The notes under the pieces: generated by a model
Seen by the model: the letters and a program-made list of their open reading frames with translations, nothing else
Databases searched by the model: none
Told to the model about the DNA's origin: nothing
Program-made: the position numbers and the translations under genes
DNA from: Geothermobacter sp964441925
GTDB lineage: Bacteria > Desulfobacterota > Desulfuromonadia > Desulfuromonadales > Geothermobacteraceae
Reading direction: 5' to 3'
Assembly: GCA_964441925.1 (NCBI GenBank)
Contig: CAYTVY010000135.1
Location: 1 to 6,394 of the forward strand
DNA: 6,394 nucleotides
Shown: piece after piece, positions 1 through 6,343 of the stretch
Position numbering within the stretch: the stretch's first letter is position 1
Layout of the letters: each line of letters begins with the position of its first letter

Positions 1-67
1 AGACCGGTACCGTCGAGGCCAGCAGGCCGAGCAACAGAAACAGGATGATCAGATAGTTGCTGTCCAT
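1..67 (-). CDS. dctM: TRAP transporter large permease (DctM), N-terminal fragment cut by window edge
   Basis: Reading leftward from an ATG at 67-65, 22 codons are open to the window edge and give MDSNYLIILFLLLGLLASTV followed by PV. This is a hydrophobic first membrane helix of the kind that opens DctM proteins, the large (about 12-helix) subunit that forms the sodium-coupled transport path of TRAP carriers for organic acids. A purine-rich AGGG (minus strand, about 78-82) lies about ten bases upstream of the ATG. The gene starts only nine bases after the dctQ stop codon, the usual dctQ-dctM order and spacing. Identification rests mainly on that position, because too little protein is visible to recognise a substrate subfamily. 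Confidence 0.78.
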   Translation of the reverse strand, partial: MDSNYLIILFLLLGLLASTVPV

Positions 68-76
68 GGACACACC

Positions 77-589
77 CTATTCCGCCCGGTGATCCCGCCA
101 GTCCTCGACCATGACGATCAGGGTGCGGATGAACATCATCACGCCCATCAGCGGCAGCACGGCGTAGAAGATCCACTCCGGTATCTGCAGCGAGGCGGTT
201 CTGGCGTACTCGTCCTGGTACATCATGACCGTCATCTGCCAGCCGAGCCAGATCATGCTGGCAGCGAAGAGCAGCACCGCGAGGTGGTTCACCAGGGTCA
301 GAAAACGCCGGGTGCCGGGAAAAAGCTGGGGGACGGCGTCGATGCGGATCAGCGAGCGGTTGCGCACGGCGGCGACGCAGCCGATGTAGGTGGAAAAAAA
401 GATAACCTTTCGCACCACTTCATCCGACCAATAAAGATTGATGTCGGCTGTCAGTTTGCGCAGCACGACGTTGGCCAGAGCGACCAGCAGTGCGATCAGT
501 ACGGCAAGAAAGAGCGACCATTCCTCGATGAGGAGAAAGGCGCGGTCGAGAGTCCGGAAGATTCGTTGCAGCATGGCAGCAGGTGACAT
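77..589 (-). CDS. dctQ: TRAP transporter small permease (DctQ family)
   Basis: This 170-aa protein is the small integral membrane subunit of a tripartite TRAP transporter. In the family it packs against DctM and helps dock the periplasmic solute-binding protein. Four hydrophobic helices are visible at about residues 25-43, 61-76, 97-118 and 139-158. Family hallmarks are the early Glu-Glu-Trp (22-24), the WSDEVVR stretch after helix 1 (54-60) and a SLQIPEWIFYAVLP segment leading into helix 4 (133-146). Length is normal for DctQ. The ATG at 589 has no convincing Shine-Dalgarno and sits one base from a hairpin (591-613). An in-frame ATG at residue 6 (574-572) is an alternative start, also without a clear Shine-Dalgarno. 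dctM follows after nine bases, so the two are almost certainly co-transcribed and translationally coupled. The substrate cannot be read from this subunit. Confidence 0.92.
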   Translation of the reverse strand: MSPAAMLQRIFRTLDRAFLLIEEWSLFLAVLIALLVALANVVLRKLTADINLYWSDEVVRKVIFFSTYIGCVAAVRNRSLIRIDAVPQLFPGTRRFLTLVNHLAVLLFAASMIWLGWQMTVMMYQDEYARTASLQIPEWIFYAVLPLMGVMMFIRTLIVMVEDWRDHRAE

Positions 590-590
590 G

Positions 591-613
591 GGCCGGAAAC
601 GTCCGTTCCGGCC
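591..613 (-). promoter_or_regulatory. Intercistronic hairpin just ahead of dctQ
   Basis: A perfect 8-bp inverted repeat, GGCCGGAA with TTCCGGCC and a 7-base loop, lies in the 55-bp gap between the 42-codon ORF and dctQ. In the leftward mRNA the stem ends one base before the first dctQ ATG and covers the place where its ribosome-binding site should be. No T-run follows, so it is not a standard intrinsic terminator. It could lower dctQM translation, stabilise the upstream message, or indicate that translation starts at the ATG at 574. From memory, a stem-loop between dctP and dctQM has been described in another TRAP operon (Rhodobacter capsulatus), where it fits the need for more binding protein than permease. 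Confidence 0.6.
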
Positions 614-644
614 GTGGAAAAACGGAATGGTCTGTCGTTGTGAC

Positions 645-773
645 TCAGTTACCGAGCTTGGCGCGCACCCTGGCCAGGTAGTCGGGGCCGATCTTCTTGC
701 CCCACTTCTCGTAGACCGGCGCCAGGAGAAAAACGAGGTTCAGCAGCAGAAGACAACGCAGCAGGTGTCTCAT
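645..773 (-). CDS. 42-aa ORF, probable internally deleted remnant of a TRAP solute-binding protein gene (dctP)
   Basis: The reading frame opens at ATG 773-771 behind a strong Shine-Dalgarno (TGGAGG on the minus strand, eight bases between GGAGG and the ATG) and ends at TGA 647-645. The product begins MRHLLRCLLLLNLVFLLAP, which resembles a signal peptide, and continues VYEKWGKKIGPDYLARVRA then KLGN. The second half matches the C-terminal tail typical of DctP-type binding proteins (pattern xPVYxKWxKxIGPxLxxKVRxxL). DctP proteins are normally about 330 aa, so roughly 290 residues holding the ligand-binding lobes are absent with the frame kept. Position supports this: it lies immediately upstream of dctQM, where dctP usually is, and has its own predicted promoter. 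Alternatives are a small membrane-anchored accessory peptide, a leader peptide, or an assembly collapse. As it stands it cannot bind a substrate. The ORF is clear; the dctP origin is inference from the tail motif and context. Confidence 0.7.
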   Translation of the reverse strand: MRHLLRCLLLLNLVFLLAPVYEKWGKKIGPDYLARVRAKLGN

Positions 774-819
774 CGGGATAACCTCCAGAGCTGTGGACAA
801 GGGATTTTCCGAAGGGGGC

Positions 820-848
820 ATCTTAAGGGTTGTTCAGGAGATTTTCAA
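820..848 (-). promoter_or_regulatory. Predicted sigma70-type promoter for the TRAP operon
   Basis: On the minus strand TTGAAA (848-843; 5 of 6 to the -35 consensus) is followed after exactly 17 bases by TAAGAT (825-820; 4 of 6 to the -10 consensus). The predicted start site is near 813, giving a leader of about 40 bases to the ATG at 773. Placement is right for driving the dctP remnant, dctQ and dctM. Assigned by eye only. Confidence 0.5.
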
Positions 849-889
849 ATCTTTTTGCTGGTTTAGCGGCGTAAAAAGACGGTTAAAGA

Positions 890-908
890 CCGACAAACAT
901 TCTGTCGG
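890..908. promoter_or_regulatory. Candidate operator: inverted repeat between the divergent promoters
   Basis: CCGACA, seven bases, then TGTCGG form a perfect dyad centred at 899. It lies between the two predicted divergent promoters, whose start sites (about 813 and 977) have their midpoint at 895. It is about 40 bases from the edge of the leftward -35 box and 33 from the rightward one. An overlapping smaller dyad, CGGT-5-ACCG (880-892), and a direct repeat AAAGAC at 875-880 and 885-890 (ten bases apart, same helix face) lie on its left flank. No T-run follows, so it is more likely a protein-binding site than a terminator. The regulator family is unknown. Confidence 0.42.
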
Positions 909-941
909 GAAGGAATCCGCCGGAATTGATGACGGCAAGGG

Positions 942-970
942 TTGACTTTATCGCAAAAGACATATATATA
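942..970 (+). promoter_or_regulatory. Predicted sigma70-type promoter for the RND operon
   Basis: TTGACT (942-947; 5 of 6 to the -35 consensus) and TATATA (965-970) are separated by 17 bases inside the only markedly AT-rich pocket of the window. An overlapping TATATT at 967-972 is closer to the -10 consensus but with 19-base spacing. The start site should be near 977, leaving a leader of about 36 bases before the ATG at 1013. No other promoter is apparent before the four-gene operon. Confidence 0.6.
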
Positions 971-1012
971 TTTTTCTGAATTTATCAATCCCACGCAACC
1001 GGAGGCCTCACC

Positions 1013-3970
1013 ATGAAACTGGCCCTGACACGTTTCAGCCTGCGCCACCCCTGGCTGGTCCTGCTGCTGGTGCTGATCGGCACCGTCTTCTTTGCCGTGC
1101 AGTTTCCCAAGGTCCACTTCGACAACGACCCGGAGAACATGCTCGACGCCAAGGAGGCGGTGCGGATCTTTCACCACCAGGTCAAGCAGAAGTACAACCT
1201 CTACGACTTCGTCATCGTCGGCATCAGCAACGAGCAGAATCCGGACGGCATCTTCAACGTCGGCACCCTCGGCCGGATCGACCGGCTGACCCGGCAGCTG
1301 CTCAGTCTGCACCGCACCGCCGACGGCAAGGTGGCGGTGCGCGATCCGGACGGCAGCGAACGGATTCTCGACCTGACACCGGCCAGCGCCTGGCAGCGGG
1401 CCCTGAACGTCGCCTTCCGCCACGATCCCAACCGGCTGTTCACCGAGGATGGCGACAGCGCCCTGATCGGCCGGGAGATCATCAGCCCGAGCGTGGTCGA
1501 CAACCTCAAGCAGGCCGAGCTCGGCTCGCTGAAGCTCGAGTACCTGATGGAACATCCCCCGAAGACCCGGCAGGAGGCTCTGCGCATCCGGGACGACGCC
1601 ATGGGCAATCCCCTCTACAAGGGAACCCTGGTGGCCGAGGACGGCAAGGCGATCTGCCTCTACCTGCCGATCCGCGACAAGACGTTCAGCTACAATGTCG
1701 CCAACCTGGTTCGCGCCCTGACCGCCGACTGGCCCAAGGAGGATCAGGTGCACATCACCGGCCTGCCGGTGGCCGAGGACACCTTCGGGGTCGAGATGCT
1801 GGTGCAGATGGCCACCTCGGCACCGCTGGCGATGCTGGCGATCTTCATCCTGCTGCTGATCTTCTTCCGCCGGGTGAGCATCATCATCGCCCCGATGCTG
1901 GTGGCGATGGTCAGCGTCATCTGGGCCATGGGCCTGCTGATCGGCCTGGGCTATGACGTGCACATCATGAGCTCGATGATCGCCATCTTCCTGATGCCGA
2001 TTGCCGTGGCCGACTCGGTACACATGCTCAGCGAGTTCTACGACACCTACCACCGCTACGGCGACAAGAAGGAGACGATGCTCAACGTGGTGGGGCACCT
2101 GTTCATGCCGATGCTCTACACCTCGCTGACCACCATCGCCGGCTTCGCCTCGCTGGCGACCACGCCGATCCCGCCGGTGAAGGTCTTCGGCCTGCATGTC
2201 GCCTTCGGGGTGGCTGTGGCCTGGCTGCTGACCATGACCCTGGTGCCGGCCTACAGCGCCATCTTCATCTCGGAGTCGTCCCTGCAGAAGCTGCAGGCCC
2301 GGCACGAGGCCGGCGAACGCTCGCCCATGAGCCGCATTCTCGAGAAACTGGGCCGCTTCAGCTACCTGCGATGGCGGCTGATCCTGGGAATCACCGTGGT
2401 GGTCCTGGTCGTTTCCGTCGTCGGCATCAGCCGCATCCAGGTCAACGACAACCCGGTTAAGTGGTTCACCGCCGACCACGAGATCCGCCGGGCCGACGCC
2501 GTGCTCAACCGGCATTTCGGCGGCACCTACACAGCTTACCTGACCCTGTGGCCGGCGGACGATGCGGCGACCGGCGTCGCTGAAATGAAACAGGGCCTGC
2601 TCAAGGCCGTGCGGGAACGGTTCGCCGGAGACGGCGAGAAGCTGGCCGGCTTCGTCAAGCAGGTCGAAGCGCTCGAGGCGGCCGGCGGTGACCGCTTCGC
2701 CGCCGAAGTCCGGGATCTCGCCCGCGCCTACGACCGAGAGCGGCTGGCCGGCTGGCAAGAGCTTGGGGATGCCGTCGCCTATCTCGATCCGGCCGGGCTC
2801 GACCGGGCGGAACTGAAAAAACGCCTGCGGGCGGAACTGCCGCGGCAGGCGGCGGCCATCGACGAGCTGCTGCAGCGGCTGGGCGACGGCAAGGCCCGGG
2901 GCGACGCCCTGATCGACCAGGCGCTGGCGGTGATCGACGCCCGGCAGCAGGAAGGCCTGGAGGCCTTCGTCGACCAGTGGCTGCTGGCGGCCAATGCCCC
3001 GCTGTTCAAGCGGCCGGCGATGCTGCGCTGGGTGGCGACCCTGCAGCAGGCCCTGGCGAACGATCCGGTGGTCGGCAAGAGCTCCTCGGCGGTCGACGCC
3101 CTGAAGAAGGCCGCCTACGAGCTGCAGTACCGTCCCGACCAGACCGAGGAGCAGAACCGGGCCCGTTTCGCCGTGCCCGAAACGGTGCCGGCGGTAGCCC
3201 AGGTCTTCACCCAGCTGGAGGGGATGAAGAAGAAGGACAGCCTCTTCCATCTGGTCACCCGCGACTACCGGGAGGCCAACATCTGGGTGCAGCTGAAAAG
3301 CGGCGACAATAAATACATGGAGCAGGTGGAGCGGGATGTCGAGGAATTCTTCAAGGTCAATCCTCCGCCCTTCCCGGTCAGGCACGCCTGGGCCGGCCTG
3401 ACCTACCTGAACGTGGTCTGGCAGGACAAGATGGTGCGCGGCATGCTCTGGTCCCTGGCCAGCTCCTTCGTCGTCGTGCTGCTGATGATGGTGGTGCTCT
3501 TCCGTTCGCCGCTCTACGGCCTGCTGGCGATGCTGCCGCTGTCGGTGACCATTGCCTTCATCTACGGCCTGATCGGCCTGGTGGGCAAGGACTACGACAT
3601 GCCGGTGGCGGTGCTCTCGGCCATGACCCTCGGCCTGTCGGTCGACTTCGCCATCCACTTTTTGGAGCGGGCCCGGCAGCTGCAGCGGAAACTCGGCAGC
3701 TGGCAGGCGGCGGCGCCCGAGATGTTCAAGGAGCCGGCCACCGCCATCAGCCGCAACGCCCTGACCATCTCGATCGGCTTCACGCCGCTGCTGGTGGCGC
3801 CGCTGGTGCCCTACAAGACCGTCGGTTTCTTCCTGGCCACCATCATGGCGGTCTCCTGGCTGGCGACCCTCTTTCTGCTGCCGGCCCTGCTGACCCTGCT
3901 GCGCAAGCAGGCTTTCGGTGAAGACTCCGGACCGGCCGACGGCACTTCCGGGTCGGTCACCAACCCCTGA
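1013..3970 (+). CDS. RND superfamily transporter, MMPL/HpnN-like, inner membrane
   Basis: A 985-aa proton-driven permease with the duplicated 1+5 helix plan of the RND superfamily. Helices fall at about residues 14-30, 269-285, 288-312, 318-338, 362-384, 391-415, then 455-472, 808-829, 832-856, 862-884, 912-932 and 935-963. Large periplasmic loops lie at about 31-268 and 473-806. The fourth helix of each half carries an acidic residue followed by His: Asp334 with His337 (VADSVHML) and Asp878 with His882 (LSVDFAIHFLER), the likely proton-relay positions. The compact sequence resembles the MMPL/hopanoid-exporter-like branch, which moves lipids and other hydrophobic molecules, rather than AcrB-type drug pumps. 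The start is set by GGAGG at 1001-1005, seven bases before the ATG. The second periplasmic loop is about 95 residues longer than the first, with an Ala/Glu/Arg/Leu-rich helical stretch near 516-735. A hydrophilic tail ends the protein. No adaptor gene is adjacent; a LolA-like gene follows after 16 bases. Cargo is unknown. Confidence 0.93.
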   Translation: MKLALTRFSLRHPWLVLLLVLIGTVFFAVQFPKVHFDNDPENMLDAKEAVRIFHHQVKQKYNLYDFVIVGISNEQNPDGIFNVGTLGRIDRLTRQLLSLHRTADGKVAVRDPDGSERILDLTPASAWQRALNVAFRHDPNRLFTEDGDSALIGREIISPSVVDNLKQAELGSLKLEYLMEHPPKTRQEALRIRDDAMGNPLYKGTLVAEDGKAICLYLPIRDKTFSYNVANLVRALTADWPKEDQVHITGLPVAEDTFGVEMLVQMATSAPLAMLAIFILLLIFFRRVSIIIAPMLVAMVSVIWAMGLLIGLGYDVHIMSSMIAIFLMPIAVADSVHMLSEFYDTYHRYGDKKETMLNVVGHLFMPMLYTSLTTIAGFASLATTPIPPVKVFGLHVAFGVAVAWLLTMTLVPAYSAIFISESSLQKLQARHEAGERSPMSRILEKLGRFSYLRWRLILGITVVVLVVSVVGISRIQVNDNPVKWFTADHEIRRADAVLNRHFGGTYTAYLTLWPADDAATGVAEMKQGLLKAVRERFAGDGEKLAGFVKQVEALEAAGGDRFAAEVRDLARAYDRERLAGWQELGDAVAYLDPAGLDRAELKKRLRAELPRQAAAIDELLQRLGDGKARGDALIDQALAVIDARQQEGLEAFVDQWLLAANAPLFKRPAMLRWVATLQQALANDPVVGKSSSAVDALKKAAYELQYRPDQTEEQNRARFAVPETVPAVAQVFTQLEGMKKKDSLFHLVTRDYREANIWVQLKSGDNKYMEQVERDVEEFFKVNPPPFPVRHAWAGLTYLNVVWQDKMVRGMLWSLASSFVVVLLMMVVLFRSPLYGLLAMLPLSVTIAFIYGLIGLVGKDYDMPVAVLSAMTLGLSVDFAIHFLERARQLQRKLGSWQAAAPEMFKEPATAISRNALTISIGFTPLLVAPLVPYKTVGFFLATIMAVSWLATLFLLPALLTLLRKQAFGEDSGPADGTSGSVTNP

Positions 3971-3986
3971 GGAAAGGAATGGAGCC

Positions 3987-4769
3987 ATGAAACGACATCT
4001 CTTACTCGTTGCCTTGCTGCTTCTCTGGCCGGCCGGCCAGCTGCTGGCCGCCCCCGATGTCAACCAGATCGTCGAACAGGCCAACCGTGCCGCCTACTAC
4101 GCCGGCAAGGACGGCCGGGCCGACGTGCACATGGTGATCTACGATGCCCGCGGCGGCACCCGGGAGCGCCGGTTCACCATCCTGCGGCTCAATGTCGCCG
4201 GCGACGACCAGAAGTTCTACGTCTACTTCAAGGCCCCGGCCGACGTGCGCAAGATGGCCTACCTGGTCTGGAAACACGTGGGCGGCGACGACGACCGCTG
4301 GCTGTGGCTGCCGGCACTCAACCTGAAGAAGCGGATCGCCCCCGGCGACAAGCGGACCAGCTTCGTCGGTTCCGATTTCTTCTACGAGGACGTCTCCGGC
4401 CGTGGCCTGGAAGAGGACGTGCACGAACTGGTCGGCGAAACCGACACCGCCTGGCTGGTGAAGAACACCCCGAAAGACCCCGCGAGCGTCGAGTTCGCCT
4501 GGTATCAGGTGTGGATCGACAAGGCGACCCACCTGCCGGTCAAGGCCGAGTACCACGACCGGGAAGGCAAGCTCTACCGCCGGGTGAGCGCCACCCGCAT
4601 CGAGACCATCCAGGGCTATCCGACGGTGGTCGAGGCGGTAGCCGAGGATCTGCGGGCCGGCACCCGGACGGTCAACACCTTCAGCAACGTCCGGTACGAC
4701 ATCGGGCTGAAGGAGCGGATCTTCACCGAGCGCTTCCTGCGCCGGCCCCCGCGTGAGGTGACACGGTGA
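3987..4769 (+). CDS. LolA-like outer membrane lipoprotein-sorting family periplasmic protein
   Basis: A 260-aa exported protein. The N-terminus, MKRHLLLVALLLLWPAGQLL then AA, is a signal peptide with likely cleavage near residue 21 or 22. The body matches the LolA_like family annotated as outer membrane lipoprotein-sorting protein: RWLWLPAL (104-111), FVGSDFFYED (126-135), a WIDKATHLPVKAEYHDREGK segment (176-195) and a closing YD..LKERIFTERFL (237-251). Members share the LolA/LolB fold, a half-barrel that shelters acyl chains, so a periplasmic lipid or lipoprotein carrier role is likely but unproven here. The ATG at 3987 is preferred because AAAGGA (3973-3978) lies eight bases upstream and the signal peptide begins there. 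The frame is open farther upstream to an ATG at 3918, but that lies inside the RND gene and would bury the signal peptide. It follows the RND stop by 16 bases and overlaps the next gene by four, so all three are co-translated. Confidence 0.9.
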   Translation: MKRHLLLVALLLLWPAGQLLAAPDVNQIVEQANRAAYYAGKDGRADVHMVIYDARGGTRERRFTILRLNVAGDDQKFYVYFKAPADVRKMAYLVWKHVGGDDDRWLWLPALNLKKRIAPGDKRTSFVGSDFFYEDVSGRGLEEDVHELVGETDTAWLVKNTPKDPASVEFAWYQVWIDKATHLPVKAEYHDREGKLYRRVSATRIETIQGYPTVVEAVAEDLRAGTRTVNTFSNVRYDIGLKERIFTERFLRRPPREVTR

Positions 4770-6073
4770 AGGGACGGACGAAAAAAGCGGGACGGTTTCT
4801 CTCGGGTGTGCTGGCGGTGCTGCTGTTTATGGTCGCCGTACCCGCCGGAGCGTGCGCCGGCCTGCTCGACGAGATCGAGCTGCACGGCTTCTGGGACAAC
4901 CGGGCCGGCATCCGGCTGCAGGACGATGCCTACCAGCGGCGCACCAGTCTGCTCGAGTCGCGGCTGCAGCTCGAGGGGCTCTACCAGGGCGATCTCGTCA
5001 CCTGGCAGCTGCGCGGCGACTTTGTCGCCGATGATGTCACCGGGGAACACGACATCGATCTCGAGGAGGGTAGCGGCTGGTTCGACCTGCGCGAGGCAAA
5101 CCTGCTGGTCTCGCCCACCGACTGGCTCGACCTCAAGGTCGGCCGGCAGATCCTGACCTGGGGCACCGGGGATCTGCTCTTCCTCAACGACCTCTTCCCC
5201 AAGGACTGGCAGGCCTTCTTCATCGGCCGCGACGTCGAGTACCTGAAGGCTCCGAGCGACGCCCTGCTGGCCAGTTTCTATCCCGAATGGGGAACCATCG
5301 ATGTCGTCTATACCCCGAGATTCGACGCCGACCGTTTCATCCGCGGCGAACGGATCTCCTACTACAACCCCCTGCTCGGTCGCACCGCCGGCCGCGATGC
5401 CCTGGTACGGACCGGCGAGCGGGACGACTGGTTCGCCGAAGACGAGCTCGCCCTGCGCTTCTCGCGCAACCTCGGACGTTTCGAAGCCGCCCTCTACGGC
5501 TATATCGGCTACTGGAAGAGTCCGACCGGCTTCGATCCGGCCACCGGGCGCAACAGCTTTCCCCGGCTCAATGTCTGGGGGGGCAGCCTGCGTGGTCCTG
5601 TCGGCGGCGGCATCGGCAGCCTGGAGCTGGCCTGGTACGATTCACGGGACGATGCCGCCGGCGATGATCCGCTGCTGCCGAACAGTGAGGGACGGCTGCT
5701 GCTCGGTTACGAACGGGAAGTGGCGCGCGATTTCACGGTCGGCGTGCAGTACTATCTCGAACGGCTGCTCGACTATGACGCCTACCGCCGCACCCTGCCG
5801 GCCGGCACGCCGAAACGGGACGAGAACCGGCACCTGCTGACCCTGCGCCTGACCCGGCTGCTGCTCAACCAGAACCTGACCCTGTCGCTGTTCACCTACT
5901 ATTCACCGAGCGACGAGGACATCTATCTGCGGCCGACCGCCAGCTACAAGCTGACCGACAACTGGCAGCTGAGCGGCGGCGGCAACATTTTCGCCGGCCG
6001 GAAGGACCACACCTTCTTCGGCCAGTTCGAGGAGACCACCAATGTCTATGCGGCCATCCGCTACAGCTTCTGA
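4766..6073 (+). CDS. Outer-membrane beta-barrel protein, partner of the RND/LolA-like pair
   Basis: A 435-aa protein starting at GTG 4766, which overlaps the previous TGA in the sequence GTGA. GAGGTGA (4755-4761) sits at a good distance upstream. A signal peptide spans about residues 1-31 (basic MKGRTKKAGR, a hydrophobic core, cleavage probably after the ACA at 29-31). The mature chain alternates polar and hydrophobic residues with many aromatics, as in transmembrane strands, and ends IRYSF, the terminal-Phe signal recognised by the BAM assembly machine. A segment GRQILTWGTGDLLFLNDLFP (127-146) recalls the G+Q..WG...ND..P.D motif of DUF1302-type barrels often encoded with RND and LolA-like genes. 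It is too short and of the wrong composition for a TonB receptor and shows no plug domain or TolC-like helices. Cys30 is not in a proper lipobox. Probable role: outer-membrane exit or anchoring point for whatever the RND pump moves. Exact family uncertain. Confidence 0.85.
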   Translation: MKGRTKKAGRFLSGVLAVLLFMVAVPAGACAGLLDEIELHGFWDNRAGIRLQDDAYQRRTSLLESRLQLEGLYQGDLVTWQLRGDFVADDVTGEHDIDLEEGSGWFDLREANLLVSPTDWLDLKVGRQILTWGTGDLLFLNDLFPKDWQAFFIGRDVEYLKAPSDALLASFYPEWGTIDVVYTPRFDADRFIRGERISYYNPLLGRTAGRDALVRTGERDDWFAEDELALRFSRNLGRFEAALYGYIGYWKSPTGFDPATGRNSFPRLNVWGGSLRGPVGGGIGSLELAWYDSRDDAAGDDPLLPNSEGRLLLGYEREVARDFTVGVQYYLERLLDYDAYRRTLPAGTPKRDENRHLLTLRLTRLLLNQNLTLSLFTYYSPSDEDIYLRPTASYKLTDNWQLSGGGNIFAGRKDHTFFGQFEETTNVYAAIRYSF

Positions 6074-6088
6074 AAAGGAGAGCTCATC

Positions 6089-6280
6089 ATGACCGTCAAT
6101 CGTTATCTGCGTCTGATCGCCGGATTCTTCATCCTTCTGAGTGTGGTGCTCAGCCAGGTTCACAGTCCCTACTGGCTCTATTTCACCGCCTTCGTCGGGC
6201 TGAACCTCTTCCAGAGCGCCTTCACCAACTGGTGTCCGATGATGACCATCCTGCGCAAGCTGGGTGTCAGGGAGGGCTGA
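6089..6280 (+). CDS. YgaP-type transmembrane domain protein (DUF2892 family)
   Basis: A 63-aa inner-membrane protein with two hydrophobic helices at about residues 8-23 and 29-46, followed by a conserved-looking tail NWCPMMTILRKLGV (47-60). This tail, with a Cys-Pro pair at 49-50, is characteristic of the small DUF2892 proteins that match the membrane part of E. coli YgaP, here without any rhodanese domain. Family function is not established. AAGGAGA (6075-6081) lies seven bases before the ATG, and the gene starts 15 bases after the barrel stop, so it is the last gene of the operon. Whether it serves the transport system or only shares its promoter cannot be told from sequence. Confidence 0.88.
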   Translation: MTVNRYLRLIAGFFILLSVVLSQVHSPYWLYFTAFVGLNLFQSAFTNWCPMMTILRKLGVREG

Positions 6281-6314
6281 GGCCGAAGCGCCGCGGTCTC
6301 TCCCCGAACGACGC

Positions 6315-6343
6315 AAAAAGCCCCCGGGAACCGGGGGCTTTTT
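6315..6343 (+). terminator. Intrinsic terminator ending the RND operon
   Basis: AAAAAGCCCCCGG, a GAA loop and CCGGGGGCTTTTT form a perfect 13-bp stem. The core GCCCCCGG/CCGGGGGC is followed by five Ts. It begins 35 bases after the last stop codon. The A-run on the left arm means it could also stop leftward transcription coming from beyond the window. Confidence 0.93.

Noticed and set aside
89..586. A 165-codon plus-strand open frame opposite dctQ, and a second one at 438-866.
   Set aside because: The first yields a His/Gln/Asp-rich product with no membrane helices or motifs, opposite a clear DctQ. The second runs across dctQ, the hairpin and the control region without a good ribosome-binding site.
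961..975. The TATATATAT run as a simple repeat or replication-type AT-rich element.
   Set aside because: It is short and isolated and is fully explained as the -10 region of a promoter with a well-placed TTGACT.
863..4084. A 1073-codon open frame on the minus strand covering the whole RND gene and the divergent control region.
   Set aside because: Its translation is dominated by His, Gln, Gly, Arg, Asp and Val, as expected from reading GC-rich codons backwards. It has no recognisable domain, its start lies inside the LolA-like gene, and it would run through both predicted promoters. The plus strand here encodes an unmistakable RND protein.
4847..4861. Possible lipoprotein signal around Cys30 of the outer-membrane barrel protein.
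   Set aside because: The residues before the Cys (Ala-Gly-Ala) lack the usual Leu at -3. An Ala-x-Ala signal peptidase I site overlaps it, and integral barrels are not normally lipidated.
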